Positions 38,211 through 46,575 of a DNA stretch of 64,000 nucleotides are shown one piece after another. Position numbers and translations under genes: made by a program. Positions within the stretch are counted from its first letter, which is position 1, and every line of letters begins with the position of its first letter. The notes beneath the pieces were generated by a model. That model was not told the origin of the DNA. It ran no database searches and worked only from the letters and a program-made list of their open reading frames with translations. Location: contig NZ_KI629782.1 of assembly GCF_000503775.1 (NCBI RefSeq), forward strand, positions 930,001-994,000, given 5' to 3'. This DNA is from Brevibacillus panacihumi W25. GTDB lineage: Bacteria > Bacillota > Bacilli > Brevibacillales > Brevibacillaceae.

Positions 38211-39143
38211 CTACTCTACCAGCTTTTTCTCGACCGCATCTGCCAAACTCGAGATAAAGGCTGGTCTGGCATTGGGCATCGGAGGGCGGTAGTAGTGTAC
38301 GCCCAGCTCATCTGTCACAGCCTTGCACTCCACATCATTGTCATACAAGACTTCGAGATGCTCAGCGATAAAACCGACAGGGCAATAGACGTACGCCTGA
38401 TACCCGTGTTTCTCATGCAGTTCGCGGGTCAAATCCTGCACATCCGGCCCCAGCCAAGGCTCCGGCGTGTTGCCTGCACTCTGCCAGCCGATGGCGTAAT
38501 CGGGGATTCCTGCCTGTTCGGCAATCCGTTTGGCCGTCTCCTCCAATTGCTGCGGATACGGGTCCCCGGATTGCAGGATTTTTTCCGGAAGGCTGTGGGC
38601 GGAAAAGATCACCACTGCCTTCTCCCGTTGTTCCGTTGGCATTGCAGCCAGAGTGTCGCGAATGGCGTCTGCCCAGTACCCGATAAATCCTGGCTCCAGG
38701 TACCAGCTTTCAATGCTGCGGATGTTCGGACCCCCGATGGCTTCCGCATGCGCTTTCGCCCGGCCGTTGTACTCTTTTACGCTGTAAGTGGAATAGTGCG
38801 GGGCGAGAACGAGACTGATCGCATCCGTGATGCCATCCTGCTTCATCTTCTCTACCGCATCCTCCACAAAAGGCGCAATGTGTTTGAGACCCAGATATCC
38901 GACAAATTCCCGTTCTGGATAGCGGCGGTTCATTTCTTTTTCCAATTCGATGACCTGTTCATCCGTGATCTCTGCAAACCGGTTCAGGCCGCCAACCGCC
39001 TCGTAGCGGGAGACCAGATCGTCCAAATGCTCCTGCGACGGTCTTCTGCCTCGGCGAATATGAGTATAATAAGGCTCTATTTCTTCAGGAGAGCGGGGTG
39101 TCCCGTACGCCATCAGCAATAAACCCATTTTTTGTTTGGACAT
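38211..39143 (-). CDS. hemH: Coproporphyrin ferrochelatase HemH/CpfC
   Basis: This 310-residue monofunctional ferrochelatase inserts Fe2+ into coproporphyrin III in Bacillota. Signatures are [24 protein letters not shown] at the N-terminus, the catalytic His in [10 protein letters not shown] near residue 182, and the Glu-containing [16 protein letters not shown]. It lies between hemE and hemY as in B. subtilis hemEHY. It starts 18 nt after hemE with AGGAGGTG. Confidence 0.97.
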   Translation of the reverse strand: MSKQKMGLLLMAYGTPRSPEEIEPYYTHIRRGRRPSQEHLDDLVSRYEAVGGLNRFAEITDEQVIELEKEMNRRYPEREFVGYLGLKHIAPFVEDAVEKMKQDGITDAISLVLAPHYSTYSVKEYNGRAKAHAEAIGGPNIRSIESWYLEPGFIGYWADAIRDTLAAMPTEQREKAVVIFSAHSLPEKILQSGDPYPQQLEETAKRIAEQAGIPDYAIGWQSAGNTPEPWLGPDVQDLTRELHEKHGYQAYVYCPVGFIAEHLEVLYDNDVECKAVTDELGVHYYRPPMPNARPAFISSLADAVEKKLVE

Positions 39144-39161
39144 TGTGTTCGCACCTCCTGA

Positions 39162-40199
39162 TTACTGCTCCCGTTTGTAGCTATGAATCAAGTGGGTCAA
39201 TCTTTGCAAGGTCTCTACCTTTGCATCCGGGAACACGCCATGGCCCAAGTTGAAGATAAAGCCAGGCTGTCTGGTTCCTTCCTCCAAGATCTCATGCGCT
39301 TTGGATTCGAGCTTTTCCCACGGAGCCAACAAGAGCGTCGGGTCCAGGTTGCCTTGCAACGCCTTGGTCACGCCCAGCTCTCTCGCTTCGGTAATCGTCG
39401 TTCGCCAGTCCAGGCCGAGCACGTCGACCGGCAGACGATTCCATTCCTTGAGCAAATGACCGGCCCCTACGCCAAAATAAATCATCGGCACATCTGTTTC
39501 ACGAAGCGCTGAAAAGATCCGTTGCATAACAGGAGTAATATAAGTGCGATAATCCTCTGCATTCAAGGCTCCGACCCAGGAATCAAATACCTGTACAGCT
39601 TGTGCGCCTGCTCTGATCTGCGCCTTGAGGTAGGTGATAGTCATGTCAGCCAGCTTGTCCATCAGGGCCTGCCAGGTCTGCGGTTCTGTGTACATAAAGG
39701 CTTTGGTCTTGTGATAGTGCTTAGACGGGCCACCCTCAATCATGTAGCTTGCCAGGGTAAACGGCGCTCCGGCAAAGCCAATCAGCGGAACCGAAAGCTG
39801 TTGACGCAGAATTTTCACCGATTCCAGGATGTACGGAACATGTGTCTCGGGGTCGAGATCGTGAAGACGCTGTACATCAGCCAGCGTCTGGATCGGGTTG
39901 GCGATCACCGGTCCGATCCCCGATTCGATGTTTACATCTACTCCCATCGGTTTTAGGGGGGTCATGATGTCGGCAAACAAAATAGCAGCATCCACCCCAA
40001 GCTGCTCGACAGGCAGTCGCGTAACTTCTGCGCATACTTCCGGTATGTAATTCATCTCAAAAAAGCTATGTTTTGCGCGGATCGCCCGGTACTCAGGCTG
40101 ATAGCGTCCTGCCTGGCGCATATACCAGACAGGCACGCGATCCGTCGCTTCCTTGCGACAAGCTTTTAAAAAGGTATCGTTAAATGGTTTGGCGGTCAT
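39162..40199 (-). CDS. hemE: Uroporphyrinogen decarboxylase HemE
   Basis: This 345-residue enzyme converts uroporphyrinogen III to coproporphyrinogen III by removing four carboxyl groups, without cofactor. The substrate-binding loop [16 protein letters not shown] at residues 23-38 is diagnostic, as are [20 protein letters not shown] and FGVGAGHLL. It is the first gene of the operon and has a good promoter at 40234-40262 whose -35 overlaps a Spo0A-box match. Confidence 0.98.
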   Translation of the reverse strand: MTAKPFNDTFLKACRKEATDRVPVWYMRQAGRYQPEYRAIRAKHSFFEMNYIPEVCAEVTRLPVEQLGVDAAILFADIMTPLKPMGVDVNIESGIGPVIANPIQTLADVQRLHDLDPETHVPYILESVKILRQQLSVPLIGFAGAPFTLASYMIEGGPSKHYHKTKAFMYTEPQTWQALMDKLADMTITYLKAQIRAGAQAVQVFDSWVGALNAEDYRTYITPVMQRIFSALRETDVPMIYFGVGAGHLLKEWNRLPVDVLGLDWRTTITEARELGVTKALQGNLDPTLLLAPWEKLESKAHEILEEGTRQPGFIFNLGHGVFPDAKVETLQRLTHLIHSYKREQ

Positions 40200-40233
40200 G
40201 AATAAACCTCGCTTTGCACAATAATCTTACCCA

Positions 40234-40263
40234 ATTCTAATGATACCATTGAGTTTCGACAAA
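40234..40263 (-). promoter_or_regulatory. hemE promoter with Spo0A-box match
   Basis: TTGTCG (40257-40262), 17 nt, TAGAAT (40234-40239) on the minus strand, about 35 nt before hemE. The -35 is part of TTTGTCGAA (40255-40263), identical to the Spo0A box consensus TTTGTCRAA. About one such match is expected by chance in a window of this size. Confidence 0.6.
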
Positions 40264-40339
40264 AACCCTTTCTTTTGTGTCAAAATCTTATCGTTTCTTC
40301 ATTTTGGGAACCTATTCCATTATTCTTTCCAAATCCTGC

Positions 40340-41155
40340 TTATTGAATCCGAATATCTCCAAGTGAGGTTTTCGCCGAAATCGTCGGACCGCCGGTTTTA
40401 ATTGCAGTCCGGTCCCAATCCACCTGAACGTCACCTAACGACGTACCCAAATCAAGAATGGCTTCGGTCGGCGTCTTCGTAATGCTGATCGTCACATCAC
40501 CCGTCTCTGTCTTTGCCCGTATGTCATGCACCAGTTCGGGAATCACCACTTCTACATCCCCGAGGGAGTTATCCACCTCTATCGCGGCCAGCACCCTATT
40601 CAACTGGATATCTCCTGTATCCGTCCTGACCTGGATGTCATCCCCGATGACCTCAGACAATGAGATGTCTCCAAGATGGGTAGCAAACCTTCCCTTTTCC
40701 GTCTGTACGGAGCTTGCACTTACATCGCCAAACGAGTTTTGTACGCGAACGACTTTATACGGTTCTTCTTTTTCCGGGAGCGTGATTTCCAGTTTCAGCT
40801 TATGGAAGCCCGGCTTGAGTAAGGAATACTCTTCATTCTCCACGATCTTCACGATTAGCGTGCCATTTGGTTGAACTTCGCTGACAAGCTGGAGACTCTT
40901 TTTCCTTTCCTCGGGCACGCTGCCAGTGAAATGAAGACGCGCGGATGGAATGTGATCTGTTTTGATGATGATATCTGACGTCTGCGCCGTAATCTCCACC
41001 GAGGTAAACGCCTGGTCGACCACCCGTTGCTCGTCGATATTGTTTATCGTAAAAAAGAAGGCATCACGCTGGGAAAACAGCCATATTAGACCGCAGACCC
41101 CGACGAGAAAGAGCAATAGAAAGAAGCGAAACAATCTTTTCAACCAGCGAATCAT
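40340..41155 (-). CDS. DUF4097 beta-strand-repeat protein with membrane anchor
   Basis: This 271-residue protein has an N-terminal membrane helix (about 10-28) followed by a right-handed beta repeat domain of the DUF4097/putative adhesin type. Repeating units of the kind TxxGDIxLxxV and SLGDVxV recur (for example GDISLSEV, GDIQLNRV, SLGDVEV, SLGDIRI). Such proteins are encoded with PadR and HAAS-domain genes, as here; this is a recurrent cassette linked to envelope stress and the LiaF/YvlB type systems. It starts 1 nt after the HAAS gene. The exact function is not known. Confidence 0.85.
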   Translation of the reverse strand: MIRWLKRLFRFFLLLFLVGVCGLIWLFSQRDAFFFTINNIDEQRVVDQAFTSVEITAQTSDIIIKTDHIPSARLHFTGSVPEERKKSLQLVSEVQPNGTLIVKIVENEEYSLLKPGFHKLKLEITLPEKEEPYKVVRVQNSFGDVSASSVQTEKGRFATHLGDISLSEVIGDDIQVRTDTGDIQLNRVLAAIEVDNSLGDVEVVIPELVHDIRAKTETGDVTISITKTPTEAILDLGTSLGDVQVDWDRTAIKTGGPTISAKTSLGDIRIQ

Positions 41156-41156
41156 T

Positions 41157-41711
41157 TTATTTCCCCCTGATCAACTGCACGTTAAATTGGAGATAGCGCA
41201 AGAACTGGCGGTACAGCCAGACTGTCAATCTCAGCAGGCCAATTGACATCATGCCTCCCAGCCCGATCGAAGCCATCCCGCCAAACAAGAGAAGAAGGCG
41301 ATTTTCAGACGTCTCCATCATGTTCGGAGGGAAGAAGAGAAACCCTACCGGTACTACCAGCAATGTGGCTGCCACACTGTAAAAGGCGATCAATACACCG
41401 ACCAACCCCATAAATGGTCCCAAGACGAACAGCAGATTAAAAAAACCGAGGCTGAGTGTCGCGAGGATGGCTCTGCCGATATTGGTTGCGGAAGCATGCG
41501 TCTGTGCCTGATGGATGCGGTATCCAGCCAACAGCTCACGAGCCACAGCCTTGGGACTCCCCAACTGTTCGGCAATTTCCTGTTCGGTCTTTCCATCCTC
41601 GATTCCACTCAAAAAATGCTCGGTGTAATCCGCGATAATGTCCAAACGCTCCTTGTCAGGCAAATCTGCAAGAAGCGTGCTTAATTCGTCCATAAACTCA
41701 CGCCTCGTCAT
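41157..41711 (-). CDS. HAAS domain (DUF1700) membrane protein
   Basis: This 184-residue protein begins with a HAAS signalling domain (MTRREFMDELSTLLADLPDKERLDIIADYTEHF...GKTEQEIAEQLGSPKAVARELL, residues 1-65). About three or four membrane helices follow in a DUF1700-like arrangement. HAAS proteins are typically encoded after a PadR regulator, with which they are thought to cooperate. Its start overlaps the padR stop by 14 nt. The ATG at 41711 is chosen over the open frame to 41729. Confidence 0.87.
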   Translation of the reverse strand: MTRREFMDELSTLLADLPDKERLDIIADYTEHFLSGIEDGKTEQEIAEQLGSPKAVARELLAGYRIHQAQTHASATNIGRAILATLSLGFFNLLFVLGPFMGLVGVLIAFYSVAATLLVVPVGFLFFPPNMMETSENRLLLLFGGMASIGLGGMMSIGLLRLTVWLYRQFLRYLQFNVQLIRGK

Positions 41712-42027
41712 ATCCGAGTCCCTCCTCAATGATCCGATTCACGCCGCGGCTAAAGACATGCCACTCCAAAATCAGATCGTTCATATACATGCGGCCCCGT
41801 TCTGTCAGCTGATAATACTTGCGCGGCGGGCCTTCCTGCGATTCTGCCAAGTATGTCGTAAACATCCCCTCCTGGGTCAGACGACGCAGCAAGGGATAGA
41901 CACTCCCTTCAGAAATCTGGAACTTTTCAGAAATGCTGGCCACCAGTTCGTACCCGTATCTGTCCCGATTGGCTGTCAGGACAAGCACGCATAGCTCCAG
42001 CACCCCTTTTTTAAATTGAGCGTTCAT
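41698..42027 (-). CDS. PadR family transcriptional regulator
   Basis: This is a 109-residue short PadR (subfamily 2) repressor with a winged helix: MNAQFKKGVLELCVLVLTANRDRYGYELVASI...SEGSVYPLLRRLTQEGMFTTYLAES...PRKYYQLTERG, then a short C-terminal dimerisation helix. It probably controls its own operon with the HAAS and DUF4097 genes. An inverted repeat near its promoter (42058-42080) is a candidate operator. The ATG at 42027 with GGGTGA at good spacing is preferred over 42033. The ligand or stress signal cannot be read. Confidence 0.93.
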   Translation of the reverse strand: MNAQFKKGVLELCVLVLTANRDRYGYELVASISEKFQISEGSVYPLLRRLTQEGMFTTYLAESQEGPPRKYYQLTERGRMYMNDLILEWHVFSRGVNRIIEEGLGYDEA

Positions 42028-42057
42028 ATTCATCACCCAGTCAGATTCTACCAGATA

Positions 42058-42080
42058 ACTACTATACATTACAAGGTAGT
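42058..42080 (-). promoter_or_regulatory. Inverted repeat at the padR promoter, candidate operator
   Basis: ACTAC (plus strand 42058-42062) and GTAGT (42076-42080) form an inverted repeat around an AT-rich centre. On the minus strand a possible promoter (TTGTAA, 18 nt, TAGAAT) overlaps it. Known PadR operators are similar short inverted repeats in an AT-rich setting. Confidence 0.4.
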
Positions 42081-42119
42081 AATTGAGGTGGTCGCCACGA
42101 CGGAGTGGCGGGGAGGGAC

Positions 42120-42153
42120 AAAAAAACAGGGAATGTGCAATCACATTCCCCAT
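42120..42153 (-). terminator. Terminator of the 5'-nucleotidase gene
   Basis: GGGAATGTG/CACATTCCC 9-bp stem followed on the minus strand by TGTTTTTTT, about 10 nt after the stop. Confidence 0.9.
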
Positions 42154-42162
42154 TTTGCTTGG

Positions 42163-44034
42163 CTATTCAACTTCTACGATGCGGCCTTCTACTTTTGGAT
42201 TCACCACTTTGCGTTCGATCAGTGCGGCTTCTACTACGCTGTACATGGATAATCCGCTGTTGAAGAACGGTTTGTTCAACATTTCGTAGCCATCACCGCC
42301 GGCGGCCAGGAAATCGATGGTTGCCAGCTTGTAGGTTTTCTTCAGATCAAGCGGTTCGCCTTTTACCTTCACTTCAAGGACGCGCTCACCTACTGGTTTG
42401 CTTTTGCTGTACGTAAAGCTCATACCGCTGATTTGCGGGAAGCGTCCTGCGCCGTTTTCTACATCGCTAACGCCATGTTCCAGAACTTGTTTCAACACTT
42501 CCCCGGTGACTTCAGTCACAGACAAAGTATTGTTCTCAAATGGGAGCAAGGTGTACAGGTCTTTCTTGGTGATATCGCCAGCTTCCAATTGAGTGCGGAT
42601 TCCGCCGCCATTCGCCAAAGCGATATCGGCTTCGTAGCCAGGAATGGATTGCGTACGCTCCACCATGATATCTGCGATCAGGTTCCCCACATTGGTCTCT
42701 TTCTTGCGGACCAGGTTGCGGTCGCCGTCGAGTGGCACTTCCGATTTGGCGATGACCACATTCATCACAGTATCGATTTTAGTGACGATCTCCTTGACCA
42801 TTTTGTCGATCTCCGGATCAGGTGTTACTGCCTCGTCATACTCTTTCAGTCCACCGCTGAAAGCGACGAGTTCTTCACCCAGGTAGTAGAGATCGGCACG
42901 ACCCAAGGACTTGCCATACTCCCAGTCCTGAACGATGTAAGTTCCGTTTACCACTTCTGGTGTCTTCAGAGGCGTATGGGAGTGACCGCCGACGATCAGG
43001 TCGATGCCTGGCACGTTTTCGGCAATCTCACGGTCTACATTGATCCCGATGTGGGAAACAACAATCACGTGATCCACTTCTTTTTTCAGTTCAGGAACGA
43101 CTGCCTTCGCTACTTCTACAGGGCTCTTGAAGGTGAGTCCTTTGACGTTGTCCGGGTGTGTCAGAATCGGTGTATCTTCTGCTACAAATCCGAGGAAGGC
43201 AAACTTCTTGCCGCCGATTTCAGCTTTGAAGGTAGGGACAAGCAGTTCCTTGCCATCTGCCTTGAACACGTTGGCGGAGATGACAGGATGATCCAAAGAA
43301 TCGCGCAGCTTCAGCAATTGCTCGTAGCCGAAGTCGAACTCATGGTTCCCGGCTGCCATGACATTGTAGTCCAGGCTGTTGAGAATCGGAACGATAGACT
43401 CCCCTTTGAACTGGTTGACGAAGATCGTTCCCTGGAAGGTATCGCCTGCGTCAAGCAACAGGAAGTTCTCGTTTTCCTCACGCCATTCCTTCAGCAGTGT
43501 AGCGATTTTCGCATAGCCAAACTCTTTTTGTCCCTTGTCTTCTTGGATGTGTCCATGCACGTCGTTGGTATGCGCGATTGTGATATGGGTAGTGGCTGCA
43601 TCTCCCAACGCCTGGAAGAATTCACCGCGAGTTACTTGCGCTTTTTGCTCCAGCGTCAGATCATATCCGAATTTTTTGGCCATTTCCACCAGTTTGGCAG
43701 AAGTTACAGGTTTTCCTGGATGGGCAAAATCAGCATCCGTAATGGCCCCGTTCGCTTTTCCCCAGTTCAGAAAAGGCGTCGACCAATGACCACCAGCCGC
43801 ATTCTCTACTTTTTCCTGCTTCAGCTTGGCGAAAACAACAACTGCTTCTGCCAAGGTGATATTGCGGTCGAGGGCCAAGTCCCCGTTTTGTCCCGCGGAC
43901 AGGATTGATTTTTTAACCATCCAATCTGTGTGTTGCACTGGATGAAGCGGTGCCGCGAAGGCCGATGTCGCCATCAGAGAAGCAAAGACAACCGATGCGA
44001 ATGCTGTCATCGTGATCCGACGTGCTTTTTTCAT
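42163..44034 (-). CDS. Exported 5'-nucleotidase with N-terminal SLH-like region
   Basis: This 623-residue secreted enzyme has a signal peptide with cleavage expected after AFA (about residue 28) and a region of about 110 residues that resembles S-layer homology repeats (LALDRNITLAEAVVVFAKLKQ). A metallophosphatase domain follows, with all metal motifs: HTNDVHGH, DAGDTFQG, GNHEFDFG, VVSHIG, GGHSHTPL. The C-terminal 5'-nucleotidase domain contains LANGGGIRTQLEAGDI, LPFENNTLSVTEVTG and DFLAAGGDGY. It probably releases phosphate and nucleosides from nucleotides outside the cell, anchored to the wall through the SLH-like part. It is monocistronic with its own terminator. Confidence 0.9.
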   Translation of the reverse strand: MKKARRITMTAFASVVFASLMATSAFAAPLHPVQHTDWMVKKSILSAGQNGDLALDRNITLAEAVVVFAKLKQEKVENAAGGHWSTPFLNWGKANGAITDADFAHPGKPVTSAKLVEMAKKFGYDLTLEQKAQVTRGEFFQALGDAATTHITIAHTNDVHGHIQEDKGQKEFGYAKIATLLKEWREENENFLLLDAGDTFQGTIFVNQFKGESIVPILNSLDYNVMAAGNHEFDFGYEQLLKLRDSLDHPVISANVFKADGKELLVPTFKAEIGGKKFAFLGFVAEDTPILTHPDNVKGLTFKSPVEVAKAVVPELKKEVDHVIVVSHIGINVDREIAENVPGIDLIVGGHSHTPLKTPEVVNGTYIVQDWEYGKSLGRADLYYLGEELVAFSGGLKEYDEAVTPDPEIDKMVKEIVTKIDTVMNVVIAKSEVPLDGDRNLVRKKETNVGNLIADIMVERTQSIPGYEADIALANGGGIRTQLEAGDITKKDLYTLLPFENNTLSVTEVTGEVLKQVLEHGVSDVENGAGRFPQISGMSFTYSKSKPVGERVLEVKVKGEPLDLKKTYKLATIDFLAAGGDGYEMLNKPFFNSGLSMYSVVEAALIERKVVNPKVEGRIVEVE

Positions 44035-44160
44035 CGCAAATTTCCCCTCTCTATTATGTATCTAGTAAGTCCAAACTCGTGACCATTATATCAAAATATG
44101 AAGAAATTGGGTTGATAGATCGGAACATTTTACCTAAAAAATATAATGCTAGTAAAGATT

Positions 44161-44961
44161 CTAAAGCTGATCGAGGAATGTTTTGATCGCTCCTGCCAGC
44201 TCTTCCGGAACCTCCAGCATCCCCATATGGCCTGCACTCGGCAACAGCACCTGTTGAACCTGAGCCTTTTGGACGACAAAGGTTTTCTCAGGCGGGATGA
44301 CTTGATCCTCTTTGCCTGCCACCAGCAAAATGGGTAAAACCGCCTCTTGCAAAACACGAAGCCGATCTTTTCGATCCCGCATCGCCCTCAGGGTCTGAAT
44401 GGCACCGTTTGGATCGGTCCCAAGGCCGATTTCTTTGGCCAAAGCCAGTTGCTCCGGCATGGTCTGCACATGGTTCGGCGCAAAAAGCTTGGGGACCAGT
44501 GCCTTGATAAAGGGCTCGATGCCATTGCTCTTGATGCTTTCCGCTCCCTTGTCCCGATTCTGGCGGGCTGCCTCGTCATCTGGAAAAGGCGTGGAATGGA
44601 TCAATCCGAAGCTTTTCAACAGATCCGCGTATTGCTCGGCAAAGGCCAGCGTGATGTAGCCTCCGAGAGAGTGGCCAAACAGGTGAAAGCGATCCAGCCC
44701 TGTCTCTTGCGCCCAAGCGTGCAGATTTTCAGCAAAAAGCTCTATGGAGTAAGTCTCATCGGGACCTGGTGCCGAGCTGTCGCCGTGTCCGGGAAGATCT
44801 ACGGCGATCACGCGATGCGAGGCCGACAGCAGCGGCAGGACCAGATGCCAGTAATCACTGCTTCCGCAAAAGCCGTGCAGCAAAACGATGGGGGTATCAC
44901 CCGAGCCTGCTTCCTGGTAAGAGATGCGCGTACCATTTTTGAGTTGTACCTGTTTCTTCAT
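44161..44961 (-). CDS. Alpha/beta hydrolase
   Basis: This 266-residue alpha/beta hydrolase has oxyanion region LLHGFCGSSDYWHLVLPLL, nucleophile elbow GHSLGG near residue 94, an Asp in AGKEDQVIP near 220 and a His in SAGHMGMLEVP near 242, so the triad is complete. The substrate is not predictable. It is 45 nt after the histidine phosphatase gene and likely belongs to the end of the HscC cluster transcript. The ATG at 44961 follows AGGGGAT; the frame is open to 44985. Confidence 0.9.
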   Translation of the reverse strand: MKKQVQLKNGTRISYQEAGSGDTPIVLLHGFCGSSDYWHLVLPLLSASHRVIAVDLPGHGDSSAPGPDETYSIELFAENLHAWAQETGLDRFHLFGHSLGGYITLAFAEQYADLLKSFGLIHSTPFPDDEAARQNRDKGAESIKSNGIEPFIKALVPKLFAPNHVQTMPEQLALAKEIGLGTDPNGAIQTLRAMRDRKDRLRVLQEAVLPILLVAGKEDQVIPPEKTFVVQKAQVQQVLLPSAGHMGMLEVPEELAGAIKTFLDQL

Positions 44962-45006
44962 GCTGATCCCCTGCCTTTTCCTCATGTTCGTTGTTCAGAC
45001 TGCATC

Positions 45007-45603
45007 CTATTGGGGTACCCATAGTCTTCGAGCCTCTCGCCATTGCATTCCTTCAAAAGTGAGCTTGTACACATCCGGCATCGCAAGTTGTTTCCAAAAG
45101 GAGAAGTCATACCTGCTGTCAAATTGGTTCATCGTGAGGACCATGAGATTTCCATGTGTTGCGATGACGATGTTTTCACCCGGATAGGTTTCCAGTACCC
45201 TATTGACTGCATGCACGCCTCTGGCTCGGGCCGTTTGGTTCGACTCCCCTCCCGGCCAAGCAAACTGTTCGTCTCCCCACAGCTTCGCCATCGCCAAAGC
45301 GAAATCCTCGACGGGATGACTGGCTACCACTCTCTCTTTAAAATCCTCTTTCCGTTCAATTTCGATACCCAGGAATCTGCTTATCCCCTCCACGGTCTCA
45401 ATGGCGCGTCTGTAGGGACTGGAGAGGATTCGATTGATGTTTTCTGTCTTCAGGATTTCTGTTACTCGCTGGGCATCTTGATAGCCACGCTCGCTCAGTG
45501 GCCTGCCGTATTCATCCGCAGAATAGACTGAATGGGCATGGCGGGCGAAAAAAAGACAGGTCTCATTCGGGGTTGCTTTTTCGGTAAATGACAATCTTTC
45601 CAC
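45007..45603 (-). CDS. Histidine phosphatase family protein
   Basis: This 198-residue protein of the phosphoglycerate-mutase-like superfamily has the catalytic His in LFFARHAHSVYS (RHG variant RHA) and the second His in VIATHGN, with RPLSERGYQDAQ between. Members dephosphorylate various small metabolites; the substrate here is unknown. The coding region overlaps the preceding 91-residue gene by 41 nt. The GTG at 45603 has its ribosome site too close, and a TTG at 45594 is an alternative start. Confidence 0.88.
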   Translation of the reverse strand: MERLSFTEKATPNETCLFFARHAHSVYSADEYGRPLSERGYQDAQRVTEILKTENINRILSSPYRRAIETVEGISRFLGIEIERKEDFKERVVASHPVEDFALAMAKLWGDEQFAWPGGESNQTARARGVHAVNRVLETYPGENIVIATHGNLMVLTMNQFDSRYDFSFWKQLAMPDVYKLTFEGMQWREARRLWVPQ

Positions 45604-45838
45604 CCCCAGAAATCACCTCGGCGTAATCCAAGATTTCTTTGATGTCGATGACGGACCAGGGCTGTTCCCAGGACTGCCCCATTTTATTGAATACGAAGCC
45701 CGATGCGATACAATATGCAGCATGGATGCCTTCCCCTGCCTGATTCTTCCAGACCAGCACATCTGACGGTTGAAGGCTGTCCAGCTCTGATGCCTCCTGC
45801 GTCTCCATGCAGGGTATGTACCCGATTGAATCCAGCAT
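45563..45838 (-). CDS. Unrecognised 91-residue protein in the HscC cluster
   Basis: I do not recognise this family with certainty. The segment QPSDVLVWKNQAGEGIHAAYCIASGFVFNKMG...QPW resembles the C-terminal half of NlpC/P60-like papain folds, where a His follows a beta strand. The N-terminal catalytic Cys helix is missing, so enzymatic activity is doubtful. It starts 10 nt after the DUF1266 gene with a weak ribosome site and overlaps the phosphatase gene, so it sits inside the operon. A start at the ATG for residue 11 is possible. Confidence 0.6.
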   Translation of the reverse strand: MLDSIGYIPCMETQEASELDSLQPSDVLVWKNQAGEGIHAAYCIASGFVFNKMGQSWEQPWSVIDIKEILDYAEVISGGGKIVIYRKSNPE

Positions 45839-45848
45839 CCGAAAAAAC

Positions 45849-46559
45849 TCAGACCGAGACTTGCTCCTGTTTTGGCAGGCTCACTGCCTTATCCGGCTGC
45901 AAATCCTGCTCCCAAACGACTTTCTTGACCAATGTACTTCTGCCAAGGAAGGAACTGGCCATATTGATGATCGGTCTGTTACGTGTCATCTGTTTATCTG
46001 ACGATTTGAAAATGTTTCCTGCAGCAATAGCGGTGATATATTCGCCCCAACTGCTGTAATGCTGTTGGATATAACGGGCAGCCTCTATCTTGTATATCCA
46101 TGCTTCTTCTTTCGTCAGATACCCGTAGGCCAGCCCTACCCGACTTAGATAGATCGCCCATCCCCCTCCGAACGCCGCAATCTCGCCAGACGGCAATTGG
46201 GGAAGAAACGTATGCACCACTTTGCGCTTGGCATGCTTCAGATCATCCTCGGCGGTCTCGATATACCTGCGGCGTGCTGCCTCTGTCAGTGCCAATAGCT
46301 GATGATGCAATTCCTTGTATTCCATGCGTCCGCCGTCATCCAGCAACCAGCGGATTCGCTCTTTCAAAGACGCCGCATCCTTTATATCCCATAACACCAA
46401 AGCCTGTTTCAACAGGTGGTTTCGAAGCCATCGCTCGATGGGATGAAACTCGTAAAGGAGATAGTAGTTGGTCAGAAGACTGTCGTTGCAAAAACTGGAC
46501 AGACAGCGAAAGTACATCTCTAGATGCCTTTGCTTCTTCCTGCTGTAGTGCTTTCGCAT
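45849..46559 (-). CDS. DUF1266-like protein
   Basis: This 236-residue soluble protein has a C-terminal half with the pattern of DUF1266: AFGGGWAIYLSRVGLAYGYLTKEEAWIYKIEAARYIQQHYSSWGEYITAIAAGNIF. In that family, Asp/Arg-rich N-terminal helices are followed by Y-L-x-x-E-x-A-W and SW-x-E-Y motifs. E. coli YbeR and YbeU, encoded beside hscC and the J-proteins DjlB and DjlC, belong to this family. Here too it follows a J-protein and an HscC-type Hsp70. It may be a client or cofactor; no function is known. AAAGGAG precedes the ATG. Confidence 0.75.
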   Translation of the reverse strand: MRKHYSRKKQRHLEMYFRCLSSFCNDSLLTNYYLLYEFHPIERWLRNHLLKQALVLWDIKDAASLKERIRWLLDDGGRMEYKELHHQLLALTEAARRRYIETAEDDLKHAKRKVVHTFLPQLPSGEIAAFGGGWAIYLSRVGLAYGYLTKEEAWIYKIEAARYIQQHYSSWGEYITAIAAGNIFKSSDKQMTRNRPIINMASSFLGRSTLVKKVVWEQDLQPDKAVSLPKQEQVSV

Positions 46560-46575
46560 ACAGGGTTACTCCTTT

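Noticed and set aside
42433..43908. 491-codon open frame on the plus strand opposite the 5'-nucleotidase
   Set aside because: Composition is rich in His, Gln, Phe and Cys as in antisense shadows; the minus-strand gene has full enzyme motifs.
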